Of a stretch of DNA of 64,000 bases, positions 30,228 through 39,109 are shown piece after piece. The notes under the pieces are model-generated. The model had not been told where the DNA came from. It saw nothing but the letters and a program-made list of their open reading frames with translations, and made no database searches. The stretch is from the NCBI GenBank assembly GCA_937873175.1, contig CALMVT010000494.1:17555-81554 (forward strand). Direction: 5' to 3'. A program made the position numbers and the translations under genes. Origin of the DNA: an uncultured Acetobacteraceae bacterium (GTDB lineage: Bacteria; Pseudomonadota; Alphaproteobacteria; Acetobacterales; Acetobacteraceae). Numbering within the stretch: the first letter of the stretch is position 1; every line of letters starts with the position of its first letter.

Positions 30228-30269
30228 GGCGGGCGGCGCAGAAGCGCCATCGCCGCTGCCGATCCGCCG

Positions 30270-30971
30270 CTAAAGATGCTTCATCCCGAACTGGCCCAGC
30301 AGCGGCAGGAGCTGGTTGCGCGCGTTCACGCGGTGCCGCTTCGCGCGGTCGCGGGCCGCTGGCGCGTCGCCCCGCCCGATCGCCTCGACGATGCCCCGGT
30401 GCTCGCGCACGGAAGCGGTCGGCTTCGGGCGCAGCCGCAGCGTCAGCATCCGCGCGCGGTGGGACTGGTCCATGATCGTGTGGAACATGCGCGCGAGGCG
30501 TCCATTGCCGCTCCGTTCCACCAGGAGCTGATGGAACTTCTCATCAGCCTTGGCCCAGTCAACCAGGTTGTCGGCGGCGAGGGCGGATTGCATTTGGGCA
30601 TTCACGCCGTTGAGTTCCTCGGCGATCGGGCCTCGTTCCTCCACGGGCTTCTCCGCCAGCAGTTCCGATGACGCGGATTCCAGGGCGACGATGACCTCGT
30701 AGATTTCCCGCATGTCGTCCGGGGAGATCGCGCACACCACGACGCCGCGCCGCGGCAGCACGCGCACCAGGCCCTCTTCCTGCAACCGGATGATCGCCTC
30801 GTGCACCGGGGTGCGGCTCATGCCGAGCTGGGACGCGATCTCCTGTTCGGAACCCTGGTAGCCCGGCGCGAAGATGTTGTCGCGTATGGCCCCTTTCAGG
30901 GCTTCGTAGGCGCCATCCACGAGGGACGGCTTCTGCGCCTGGCCGTCCGCGCCGCTTCGCATGTCCAACAT
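30270..30971 (-). CDS. GntR-family transcriptional regulator (FadR/FCD type)
   Basis: HTH LKGAIRDNIFAPGYQGSEQEIASQLGMSRTPVHEAIIRLQEEGLV; FCD-like C-terminal domain; start inside the longer ORF. Confidence 0.88.
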   Translation of the reverse strand: MLDMRSGADGQAQKPSLVDGAYEALKGAIRDNIFAPGYQGSEQEIASQLGMSRTPVHEAIIRLQEEGLVRVLPRRGVVVCAISPDDMREIYEVIVALESASSELLAEKPVEERGPIAEELNGVNAQMQSALAADNLVDWAKADEKFHQLLVERSGNGRLARMFHTIMDQSHRARMLTLRLRPKPTASVREHRGIVEAIGRGDAPAARDRAKRHRVNARNQLLPLLGQFGMKHL

Positions 30972-30998
30972 GGTCGCCCCTGTCCCCGCTGCTGGCGG

Positions 30999-31078
30999 CA
31001 TCTTCCATGCAAGCTGGCACTTTTGCAATTGACATCGCGCCAGGCGACACGCTAACTGCGTGCCATCTTGTATGGAAG
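30999..31078. promoter_or_regulatory. Candidate paired GntR operators and -35 box in the GntR/MFS divergent intergenic region
   Basis: CATCTTCCATGCAAG (30999-31013) and CATCTTGTATGGAAG (31064-31078), 65 bp apart; CTTCCATGCAAG is an 11/12 inverted match to CTTGTATGGAAG; TTGACA at 31029-31034. Confidence 0.5.
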
Positions 31079-31172
31079 TAAAAACCCCATGTGGTGCGGA
31101 TAGGGGCAACCCGGGCAAGCGACGCAGGCAAAGCGGCTCAAGCCGACGCGAACCGCTCAGGGAGGGAGATCA

Positions 31173-32480
31173 ATGGAGAAAACGCTCGAACAGGTCACCA
31201 TGCGCAGGGTCGCGCTGCGGCTCGTGCCGTTCTTGTGCCTGCTCTACACCATCGCCTTCATCGACCGGATCAACGTCGGCTTCGCTGCCCTGTCGATGAG
31301 CGCGGACCTGGGCCTGTCGCCGACTGCCTTTGGCTTCGGGGCCGGCCTGTTCTTCATCGGCTACTTCCTGTTCGAGGTTCCCAGCAACCTCATCCTGGAG
31401 CGCGTCGGCGCCCGCCGGTGGATCGCCCGGGTCATGATCACCTGGGGCCTGCTCTCGACGTGATTCGCCTTTGTTGTCGGTCCCAACAGCTTCTATGCCC
31501 TGCGCTTCCTGCTCGGCGTGGCGGAGGCCGGCTTCTTTCCCGGCGTGATCCTTTACTTGACCTACTGGTTTCCCACGCGCTACCGCGGCCGCGTCACCGC
31601 CGGGTTCATGACTGCCATCCCCATCGCGAGCTTCATCGCGGCCCCGCTGTCCGGCTTCCTGCTGCAGCTCAATGGCTTGGGCCTCAAGAACTGGCAGTGG
31701 ATGTTCATCCTGGAGGGGGTGCCGTCCGTCCTGCTCGGCCTCGTCGTGCTCCGATTCCTGACCGACCGCCCGTCGCAGGCCACCTGGCTGACAACGGAGC
31801 AGCGGGCCTGGCTCATGGCCGAGATGGACGCCGAGCACGAGGCGGCCGCCCGGGCCACCGGCGGGCACGACCACGGGCTGGGCGACGTTTTGCGCTCCTT
31901 GCTGAGTTGGAACGTGCTGCGGCTCGCGCTGATCTACTTCGGCCTGACGACCGGGCTTTACGGCATCGAGCTGTGGCTGCCGCAAATCGTGAAGTCCTTT
32001 GGCCTGTCCAACATCGAGGTCGGCCTGGTTTCGGCCATCCCCTACGCCGCCGCCATCGCGACCATGTTCCTGTGGGCCAGCTATTCCGACCGCTCGGGCG
32101 ACCGCTTGAGCCACGTCGCCGTGGCTTGTGCAATGGGATGCCTCGGCATGGGGCTGGCCGCCGCGGTGAGCGGGCGCCCGGTGTGGACGATCGTGTTCCT
32201 TTCGGTCGCCATCGCCGGGGTCATGGCCGCACGCCCGCCGTTCTGGACCCTGCCGACCGAGTTCCTGTTGGGCCGCAAGGCGGCGGCCGGCATCGCCGCG
32301 ATCAACTCGATCGGCAACCTCGGCGGGTTCTTCGGCCCCACCCTGATCGGCTACGCCCGGGAGATGACGGGCAGCTTCACCCTGGGGCTGATGGTGTCCG
32401 CCGGCACGCTGCTCGCTTCAACCCTTTTCGTGCTTTCGCTGCGCCGCGCCCGGGCACCCGCGCATTCCGCGGCCGTTTGA
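31173..32480 (+). pseudogene. MFS transporter of the ACS/phthalate-tartrate permease family interrupted by an in-frame TGA
   Basis: 31173-31463 and 31518-32480 are the same frame; TGA at 31461-31463 within [42 protein letters not shown]. Confidence 0.82.
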
Positions 32481-32550
32481 GGGAGGCGGGACGCCCGTCT
32501 TCGGCCAAGGGTGGGCGGCTTTCCAAACATTCTTCATCCAGGAGGAACAT

Positions 32551-33627
32551 ATGAAAACTTACCGGATTGCCGCCATGGGCGGAGACGGCATCGGACCCGA
32601 GGTGGTCGAGGCGGGCGTGGAGGCCCTGAGGGCCTGCGCCGAGCGCGACGGCGGGTTCACGCTGGACTTCCATAATTTCGATTGGGGATCCGACTATTAC
32701 CGCAAGCACGGCGTCATGATGCCGGCGGACGGCGCCGACCAGCTCCGCCGTTTCGACGCCATCTTGTTCGGGGCGGTGGGCGCCCCCGACATCCCGGACC
32801 ACATCACCCTTTGGGGCCTGCGCCTGGCGATCTGCCAGCCGCTCGACCAATACGCCAACGTGCGCCCCACCCGCGTCCTGCCGGGCATCACCAGCCCGCT
32901 GCGCCACGTGTCCGGCCCGGAGCTGGACTGGGTGATCGTGCGGGAAAACTCGGAAGGCGAGTACTCCGGCGTGGGCGGCCGGGTGCACAAGGGGCTGCCG
33001 ATCGAGGTGGCCCAGGACGTTTCCGTCATGACGCGCGCCGGCGTGCAGCGCATCATCCGCTACGCGTTCAAGCTGGCCCAATCCCGTCCGCGCAAGCTGC
33101 TGACGGTGGTGACCAAGAGCAACGCGCAGCGCCACGCCATGGTGATGTGGGACGAGATCGCGGCCGAGGTTGCGCAGGAGTTCCCGGACGTGACCTGGGA
33201 CAAAATGCTGGTGGACGCCATGACCATGCGGATGACCATGAAGCCGCAGACGCTGGACACCATCGTCGCCACCAACCTGCACGCCGACATCCTGTCCGAC
33301 CTGGCGGCTGCGCTGGCCGGCTCGCTCGGCATCGCGCCGACCGCCAACCTGAACCCGGAGCGCGACGCGCCGTCCATGTTCGAGCCGATCCACGGCTCGG
33401 CCTTCGACATCACCGGCAAGGGCGTCGCCAACCCGGTCGCCACCTTCTGGACCGCGGCGATGATGCTGGAGCACCTGGGCGAGAAGCCGGCGGCGGAGCG
33501 GCTGATGCGCGCCGTGGAGCGCGTGACGGCCGATCCCGCGCTGCACACGCCGGACCTCGGCGGCAAGGCCACCACGAAGCAGGTCACCGACGCCGTGTGC
33601 GAGGCCCTGCGGCGAGCCAACGATTAA
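32551..33627 (+). CDS. Tartrate dehydrogenase/decarboxylase-like beta-decarboxylating dehydrogenase
   Basis: GDGIGPEVV, FDWGSDYYRKHGVMMP, RENSEGEYSGVGGR, ATNLHADILSDL, FEPIHGSAFDI; resembles tartrate/D-malate dehydrogenases. Confidence 0.85.
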   Translation: MKTYRIAAMGGDGIGPEVVEAGVEALRACAERDGGFTLDFHNFDWGSDYYRKHGVMMPADGADQLRRFDAILFGAVGAPDIPDHITLWGLRLAICQPLDQYANVRPTRVLPGITSPLRHVSGPELDWVIVRENSEGEYSGVGGRVHKGLPIEVAQDVSVMTRAGVQRIIRYAFKLAQSRPRKLLTVVTKSNAQRHAMVMWDEIAAEVAQEFPDVTWDKMLVDAMTMRMTMKPQTLDTIVATNLHADILSDLAAALAGSLGIAPTANLNPERDAPSMFEPIHGSAFDITGKGVANPVATFWTAAMMLEHLGEKPAAERLMRAVERVTADPALHTPDLGGKATTKQVTDAVCEALRRAND

Positions 33628-33636
33628 ACGCCTCGG

Positions 33637-33663
33637 CCGGCCTTGGGGCAGCCCCGGGGCCGG
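33637..33663. terminator. Candidate bidirectional terminator between convergent genes
   Basis: CCGGCCTTGGGG-CAG-CCCCGGGGCCGG: 12-bp stem (two G-T pairs) with 3-nt loop, between stops at 33627 and 33685. Confidence 0.55.
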
Positions 33664-33684
33664 TCCCTTCTCGCTTTCCAGGCG

Positions 33685-34539
33685 CTACCGGGCGCTGTGC
33701 AGCCCGCCCCCCGCGGCGTCCTTGCGCCGCGCCACGTGCTGGAGGTAGGCGATCACGGCATCCAGGTCCGCGTCGGGCAGTTCCTCGGCGCTGAAGCCCG
33801 GCATCTGCTGCTGCGGCCAGGTCCGCACGGATTTCGGGTCGCGCACCAGGGCGCGCAGGCCCTGGGGCGTCATGTAGTCCACCGCGTTCATGGGCTCGCC
33901 GAGGTCGGGGCCTACCTCAGCCATGCCGCCGCCCTTCAGGCGATGGCATGACAGGCAGGCGGCGGCGAACTGCTGCTGCCCGCGCCGGGCCGCCGCGTCG
34001 GGCGGCAGGGAAGCGTCCACGACCAACTGCGGCCAGCGATGCGCGGGGCTTTCCACGGCTGTCAGGCTGGCGAGTTGATACGGCCATTGCTCTTTGGTCA
34101 CGCCGGACCGTTCTGGCCCTTCCCACACGAGGTAGAACGGACCCGGCCCGACGGTCTGGCCGGGCAGGTTTGGCCAGGGCTGCCCGGGCGGCTCGACCGC
34201 AAGCCAAGCCACCGAGCCGCCCGACGCCGCCCCGCGCAGGAGGGAAAGCGGGATCTGCGCCGCGAAGCCGTCCAGGGCGCGCCCTTCCAACGTGTCGAAC
34301 GGCTCCGGCACGCCGGGCAGCAGGGACAGCAGCGGCACCGCGCGATAGGTTCTGGTCTGCGCAAAGGCAACGTCCTCCGGGACCCTGACCTCGGCCGCGT
34401 CTGGCCGTGCCAGCAGCTCGGACGCGGTGAAGCGCTGTTCCGCGCCGCCCCCCTTGAGCAGGAGCGACCGCTCCCCCGCGGCGGCCGGCCCTGTCCAGAC
34501 CAAGGCCGCAAGAAGCCCGAAGCGGATGGCGAAGCGCAT
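33685..34539 (-). CDS. Secreted c-type cytochrome protein
   Basis: Signal peptide MRFAIRFGLLAALVWTGPAAAG; haem motif CLSCH; distal Met in QQMPGFS. Confidence 0.85.
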   Translation of the reverse strand: MRFAIRFGLLAALVWTGPAAAGERSLLLKGGGAEQRFTASELLARPDAAEVRVPEDVAFAQTRTYRAVPLLSLLPGVPEPFDTLEGRALDGFAAQIPLSLLRGAASGGSVAWLAVEPPGQPWPNLPGQTVGPGPFYLVWEGPERSGVTKEQWPYQLASLTAVESPAHRWPQLVVDASLPPDAAARRGQQQFAAACLSCHRLKGGGMAEVGPDLGEPMNAVDYMTPQGLRALVRDPKSVRTWPQQQMPGFSAEELPDADLDAVIAYLQHVARRKDAAGGGLHSAR

Positions 34540-34777
34540 GGCAGTTCCCCGGCGGCAAACCGGAACGGTATGCCTTCGGCCCCGCCCGCGTCCATACGCA
34601 AGACCGTCAGGCGAAACCCGCCAGCCCACTACGCAACTAGTTGGAAATTCTCTCCTGGATGAATAAACCCATGGTTTGGTATAGGGGTGGCCATCATGCG
34701 GCAAGACTTGCGCTGTGGGCCAGGTTCCCCGCGGCGCCACAACCACAGGCGATCCGAATGGCGAGCACCGTAGGCGC

Positions 34778-36247
34778 ATGACGGCGAACCGGCCACTGCG
34801 TTTGGGCGACGTCCTGCTGATGCGTGGACTGGTTGCCGTGACAGACCTGGAAGCCGCCCTGGATCGGCAGCGCAAGCAGGGTGGTCCGCTGGGAGAAAGC
34901 GTCGTCGCCCTGGGCCTGCTATCGCCCGAGCAGCTTCAGGCCGTGCTGCGCGAAATCCCCGCCATACCCTTCACGGTGGACGCCACGGGCGTCAGCCGCG
35001 GTGCCTTGCTTGGCCTGCTGCTGAAGCTCATGCGCATGGAAGGCTGCGAAACGCTGCCGGAACTCAGCGCCCGCACCAAGCTCCACCAGGCGGTGCTGCA
35101 GGAACTGCTCGCCGAAGCCACGACCCAGCGCCTGGTGCAGGCGCTGGGTTCGGTGCAGCAGGGGCTGGTCAGCTACGCGCGCCATTCGCTGACCGATGGG
35201 GGCCGGGTCGCCGCGGCGGACGCCCTGGCCCAGTCCCAGTACATTGGACCCGCGCCGGTGTCGCTCGCGGCGTTCCAGGCACAGGTGAGCAAGCAGGCCA
35301 TTGCCAACGAGAACCTAGGGGAAGACGCCATGCGCCGGGGCTTCTCCGGCATGAGCATGCCCGCCAACTTCGTGCGCAAGCTGCTGCCTGCGGTCCGGGC
35401 AGGACGCACCGTGCTGCTGTATGGCCCGCCCGGCAACGGGAAAACCAGCGTGGGCAGCAGGATCGCGGACATGTTCCGGGATGTCATCTATGTCCCCTAC
35501 GCGATCGAGGTGAGCGGCCAGGTCATCAAGATGTTCGACAACACGCTGCACAAGCCCCACGGGGCCGGCATGTCGGCGGCTGCGCTGTCAAGCGGGGAAA
35601 GCCTGCTGCTGGAAAGCTTCGACGCCCGGTGGCAGGCGTGCCGGCGCCCGGTCGCGATGGCGGGCGGAGAGCTCACGCTTGAGATGCTCGACCTCGGCTT
35701 CGACGCCAGCACCAAGTTCTACGAAGCGCCGCTGCACATGAAGGCGCTGAACGGCGTCCTGCTGATCGACGATTTCGGCCGCCAAAGGGTCAGCCCGACC
35801 GAGCTGCTCAACCGGTGGATCGTGCCGATGGAAAGCCGCATCGACTACCTCAAGCTCAACTCCGGCATGAGCTTCCAGATCCCGTTCGATGAGCTGGTCA
35901 TCTTTTCCACCAACCTTGACCCTTCGGACCTGGTTGACCCCGCCTTTCTTCGCCGCATCCCCTACAAGATCGAGGTCGCCGGCCCCAGCGTCGAGGAATA
36001 CCGCCGGGTTTTCCTCGTGGCCGCGGAACAGCGGGGCCTCGCGATCGAGGACGACACGTTGGACCACATCGTGCGGCGGCTGCGCGGGGGCGGGCATGAC
36101 CTGGCCTATTTCCAACCGCGGTTCCTGTGCGAGCAGGCGTTCCAGCTCTGCACCTGCTTCGCCCTGCCGCCCCTCATCACCCGGGAGGTCGCCGACGAAG
36201 GGCTGGAGAACATTTACGTTGACCTGATCGCAAGGGACCCTCGGTAA
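34778..36247 (+). CDS. AAA ATPase with N-terminal MshEN/GspE-N-like domain
   Basis: N-term RLGDVLLMRGLVAVTDLEAALDRQRKQGGPLGESVVALGLLSPEQLQAVL; Walker A GPPGNGKTS, Walker B VLLIDDFG, sensor IFSTNLDP, Arg finger FLRRIPYKIE. Confidence 0.82.
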   Translation: MTANRPLRLGDVLLMRGLVAVTDLEAALDRQRKQGGPLGESVVALGLLSPEQLQAVLREIPAIPFTVDATGVSRGALLGLLLKLMRMEGCETLPELSARTKLHQAVLQELLAEATTQRLVQALGSVQQGLVSYARHSLTDGGRVAAADALAQSQYIGPAPVSLAAFQAQVSKQAIANENLGEDAMRRGFSGMSMPANFVRKLLPAVRAGRTVLLYGPPGNGKTSVGSRIADMFRDVIYVPYAIEVSGQVIKMFDNTLHKPHGAGMSAAALSSGESLLLESFDARWQACRRPVAMAGGELTLEMLDLGFDASTKFYEAPLHMKALNGVLLIDDFGRQRVSPTELLNRWIVPMESRIDYLKLNSGMSFQIPFDELVIFSTNLDPSDLVDPAFLRRIPYKIEVAGPSVEEYRRVFLVAAEQRGLAIEDDTLDHIVRRLRGGGHDLAYFQPRFLCEQAFQLCTCFALPPLITREVADEGLENIYVDLIARDPR

Positions 36248-36253
36248 GGGCCT

Positions 36254-36295
36254 GCGGCCAGGGGCGGAGGACCATCGGCGGCGATACCTGGCCGC
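36254..36295. terminator. Inverted repeat between convergent genes
   Basis: GCGGCCAGG (36254-36262) and CCTGGCCGC (36287-36295), perfect 9-bp arms, 24-nt loop. Confidence 0.4.
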
Positions 36296-36314
36296 CTTCG
36301 GGAGGTGGCCGCGC

Positions 36315-38390
36315 TCACTGCTCGGGCACGCCGGCGGCCCGCAGGTCGTCGAGGAAGCCCCGCTTCAGATCGCCGCGCGCCGGCCAATAGGACGCTTCCG
36401 TCGCCACCGTGCCGCGTGGGTTGGCCCGTTGCCATTCGGCGACAACGGCGCGCGCCTCCTCAAGCCGCCCGAGGCGCACATGGATCACGGCCAATTGCAG
36501 CGAGAACTGCGGTCCGCTGTCGCCCAGGGCGGCGAGAGCCTCCTTGTAGCGGCCGGCAAGGTAGTAGGCCCAGGCCAGGTTCGCGCCCCACCAGGCCGGG
36601 GGATGCGGCTCCCGCCGTATCGCCCAGGTCGCCCACTCGATGGCCTCGTCGAGCCGACCCGCGTTGGCGAGGTAGAATGACAGCCCGGCCCGGGACAGCG
36701 CGTCATAAGGCACCATGCGGACCGTGGCCTCCGCTTCGGTGGCGGCGCGGTCGAAGTCGCCCGCGTGCCACTCGCAAAGATAGGCCATCAGCCAATGGTT
36801 GACCCATTCGGCATGGCGCGACTTGCCCGCAATCGCGTCCGCCTCCCGGCCGAGCGCCCAGGCGCGCGCGATGTCGCGCGCCGGGTCGTCGCTGCGCCGC
36901 TCCACCACGTCCTGCTCATAGGTAAAGGCGAGCTTGGTGCGCAGCAGGGCCGAGCCGGGAAAGGCCCGCAGCCCCTCCTGCCAAACCTGCCGGGCACGCG
37001 CGTTGCCTTCGGCATCAAAGCGGAAGTAGAACGCGGCGCCGCGCAGGTAATGGTCGTACTCGGTAAGGCTCGGCGTTGACTTGGCCCAGGCGCCGCGCTC
37101 CTGCTCCCGATGCACGAGGCCGGACAAACCCGCGAGGCTGTCATAGATCCGGTCGGCCACGCCCGCTTCCAGGGCAACCGGGTCCGCGCCGCTCTCGTCG
37201 TAGCGGCTGGCCCAAACGCTTGCGCCGGCGGCGGCGTCGGTGAGTTGCGCCGTGATCCGAACTTTGTCGGACCCCTTCAGCACGCCGCCCTCCAGCACGT
37301 AGCGCGCGCCCGTCGCTTGGGCGACCTCCCGGACTTTGCTCGTCCCGCTCGCTGGCAGGCCGGAGGTCGTGACGACATGGAGGCCGGGGAAGGTGGACAG
37401 CACCGTGGCGATATCCGCGGCCACGCCCGGGCCGAAATACGCCAGCCCGGCATCGCCGCTCAGGTTGGCAAAGGGCAGCACCGCAACCGCGGGCGGGTTC
37501 GGGTCGGACGGCGGGCGCGGCCACAGCCACCAGGCGGCGCCCAGGGCCGCAGCCAGGACGGCCGTGACGACCACGGCCCGCGCCGCCGCGCCGTGCAGGC
37601 CCAGCAGGCGCCGCGCCAGCGTCGGGCGGGCGTGGGCGTCCGGCCCTGATCCTAGCGTCTCCGGTCTTTCTTCGGCCGGGCTGCCGTCCGGCTCCGGAGC
37701 CGCGGGCGGTTCGGCGGGGCCGTGGGCATCGAGCCGCGCCGCGAACTTGTAGCCGGCTCCTTGCACGGTGGCGATGATGCAGGGGCGCTTCGGGTCCGCC
37801 TCGATCTTTCGACGCAGCCGCGCGACCAGCATGTCGATCCCGCGCTCGTAAGGCGCGGCGTCCCGGCCAGCGAGCGCGCGGCTCAACTGATCGCGGGACA
37901 GCACCCGGCCCGGCCGGCGGACCAGCTCGCGCAGCAGCGCGAACTCGCCGGGTGTCAGCGCAATGGGCGTCCCGTCCGCGGTTGTGAGTGCGTGCCCGTC
38001 GAGGTCGAGGGCGTAGCCGCCGAAGCGCAGCACGGGCTGAGGTGGAGGGTCCGCTTCCGGGCGGAGCGCCGCGGCGACCTTGGCCAGCACGTCATCCGCG
38101 CTGTCCGCATCGACGGTTCCGGCCGATCCGCGCGCGCTGCTGCCCGGCGGCGCCACGACGAGCACCTTGCCCGTGGCGAGACGCACCTCGTCGGCAAAGG
38201 CAAGCCCCTCGGCCTCGAAGCTGTCCGGGGCGATGACGGCCAGCGGGAACAACTTGCCGCGGCCGATGCGCCGGGCGTGCGCGGCATTCTCGGCAAGCTC
38301 AACCGCATAGCCGGCCGTACGGAGCCAGCGTGCCAGGCGTGCCCGCAGCTCCACGGTCCCGGCCACCACCAGGATGCTGCTGCCGCGCAT
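36315..38390 (-). CDS. Pseudo-receiver, OmpR/CadC-type winged-helix regulator with TM segment, TolB-like domain and TPR-like C-terminus
   Basis: wHTH LTPGEFALLRELVRRPGRVLSRDQLSRAL ... ERGIDMLVARLRRKIEADPKRPCIIATVQGAGYKF; PPAVAVLPFANLSGDAGLAYFGPGVAADI. Confidence 0.83.
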   Translation of the reverse strand: MRGSSILVVAGTVELRARLARWLRTAGYAVELAENAAHARRIGRGKLFPLAVIAPDSFEAEGLAFADEVRLATGKVLVVAPPGSSARGSAGTVDADSADDVLAKVAAALRPEADPPPQPVLRFGGYALDLDGHALTTADGTPIALTPGEFALLRELVRRPGRVLSRDQLSRALAGRDAAPYERGIDMLVARLRRKIEADPKRPCIIATVQGAGYKFAARLDAHGPAEPPAAPEPDGSPAEERPETLGSGPDAHARPTLARRLLGLHGAAARAVVVTAVLAAALGAAWWLWPRPPSDPNPPAVAVLPFANLSGDAGLAYFGPGVAADIATVLSTFPGLHVVTTSGLPASGTSKVREVAQATGARYVLEGGVLKGSDKVRITAQLTDAAAGASVWASRYDESGADPVALEAGVADRIYDSLAGLSGLVHREQERGAWAKSTPSLTEYDHYLRGAAFYFRFDAEGNARARQVWQEGLRAFPGSALLRTKLAFTYEQDVVERRSDDPARDIARAWALGREADAIAGKSRHAEWVNHWLMAYLCEWHAGDFDRAATEAEATVRMVPYDALSRAGLSFYLANAGRLDEAIEWATWAIRREPHPPAWWGANLAWAYYLAGRYKEALAALGDSGPQFSLQLAVIHVRLGRLEEARAVVAEWQRANPRGTVATEASYWPARGDLKRGFLDDLRAAGVPEQ

Positions 38391-38565
38391 CCGAACGCCT
38401 CCTCGCCTTTGCTGCCACCGCACGGCCTGTGACGCGCTGCCCGCGGCTGCACGGGGCTTGTTACCACGCGTTTACACCCCCGTGACAGCGGGATGGCCGG
38501 CTTTGGGCAGACTTGCGCGCCGGTGTGGCCGCGCGGTTGCGGCCGCCGTGCAAGGGAGTGCAACC

Positions 38566-39060
38566 ATGAAGAAGACCTGCAAGCAGCTCTGGCCCACCAT
38601 CGCCGTGCTCGCCCTGGCATCCGCCTCAGCGCCCGCAGCGCTTGGAGCAAGCTTCCCGCGATCGGGCGAGGCCGCGTTCGACACCTACGGAACCTGGCGC
38701 GACCTTGCCGTCATGAACACGAGCCTGGGCAAGCAGGGCGTGGAGGAAGGGCACGGGATCATCCGCAACGTGGCCGGCGAAGGACCGTTCGACGACATGG
38801 TCGTGCGTTGCTTCGGCCTATGGACGGCTGTGCCCTCATCCTCTGCGGGGCGGTGGACCTGCACCCTCGTGGACACGGACGGCGACACCGTGCTCACGAC
38901 GGCGGACCGCGACACCCAAACCTTCTCGTTCATCGGCGGCACCGGCAAGTACGGGGGGCTGACCGGCGGCGGCACCTTCAAGGGGCAGCGGCTGCACGAC
39001 GCAGTGGGCGGAGAAAGCGCCTTTGTCGTGCGCCATCAAGTGCGGTGGGAGATCAAGTAG
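38566..39060 (+). CDS. Secreted hypothetical protein, possible lipocalin/allene-oxide-cyclase-like barrel
   Basis: Signal peptide MKKTCKQLWPTIAVLALASASAPAALGAS; FIGGTGKYGGLTGGGTFKG. Confidence 0.7.
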   Translation: MKKTCKQLWPTIAVLALASASAPAALGASFPRSGEAAFDTYGTWRDLAVMNTSLGKQGVEEGHGIIRNVAGEGPFDDMVVRCFGLWTAVPSSSAGRWTCTLVDTDGDTVLTTADRDTQTFSFIGGTGKYGGLTGGGTFKGQRLHDAVGGESAFVVRHQVRWEIK

Positions 39061-39073
39061 CGCCGCGGGCTGC

Positions 39074-39109
39074 CCGGGGGCGGGATTAACCCGCCTGCTC
39101 CGCCCCCGG
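39074..39109. terminator. Inverted repeat between convergent genes
   Basis: CCGGGGGCGG (39074-39083) and CCGCCCCCGG (39100-39109), 16-nt loop; overlaps the stop of the minus-strand DUF1194 gene. Confidence 0.4.
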
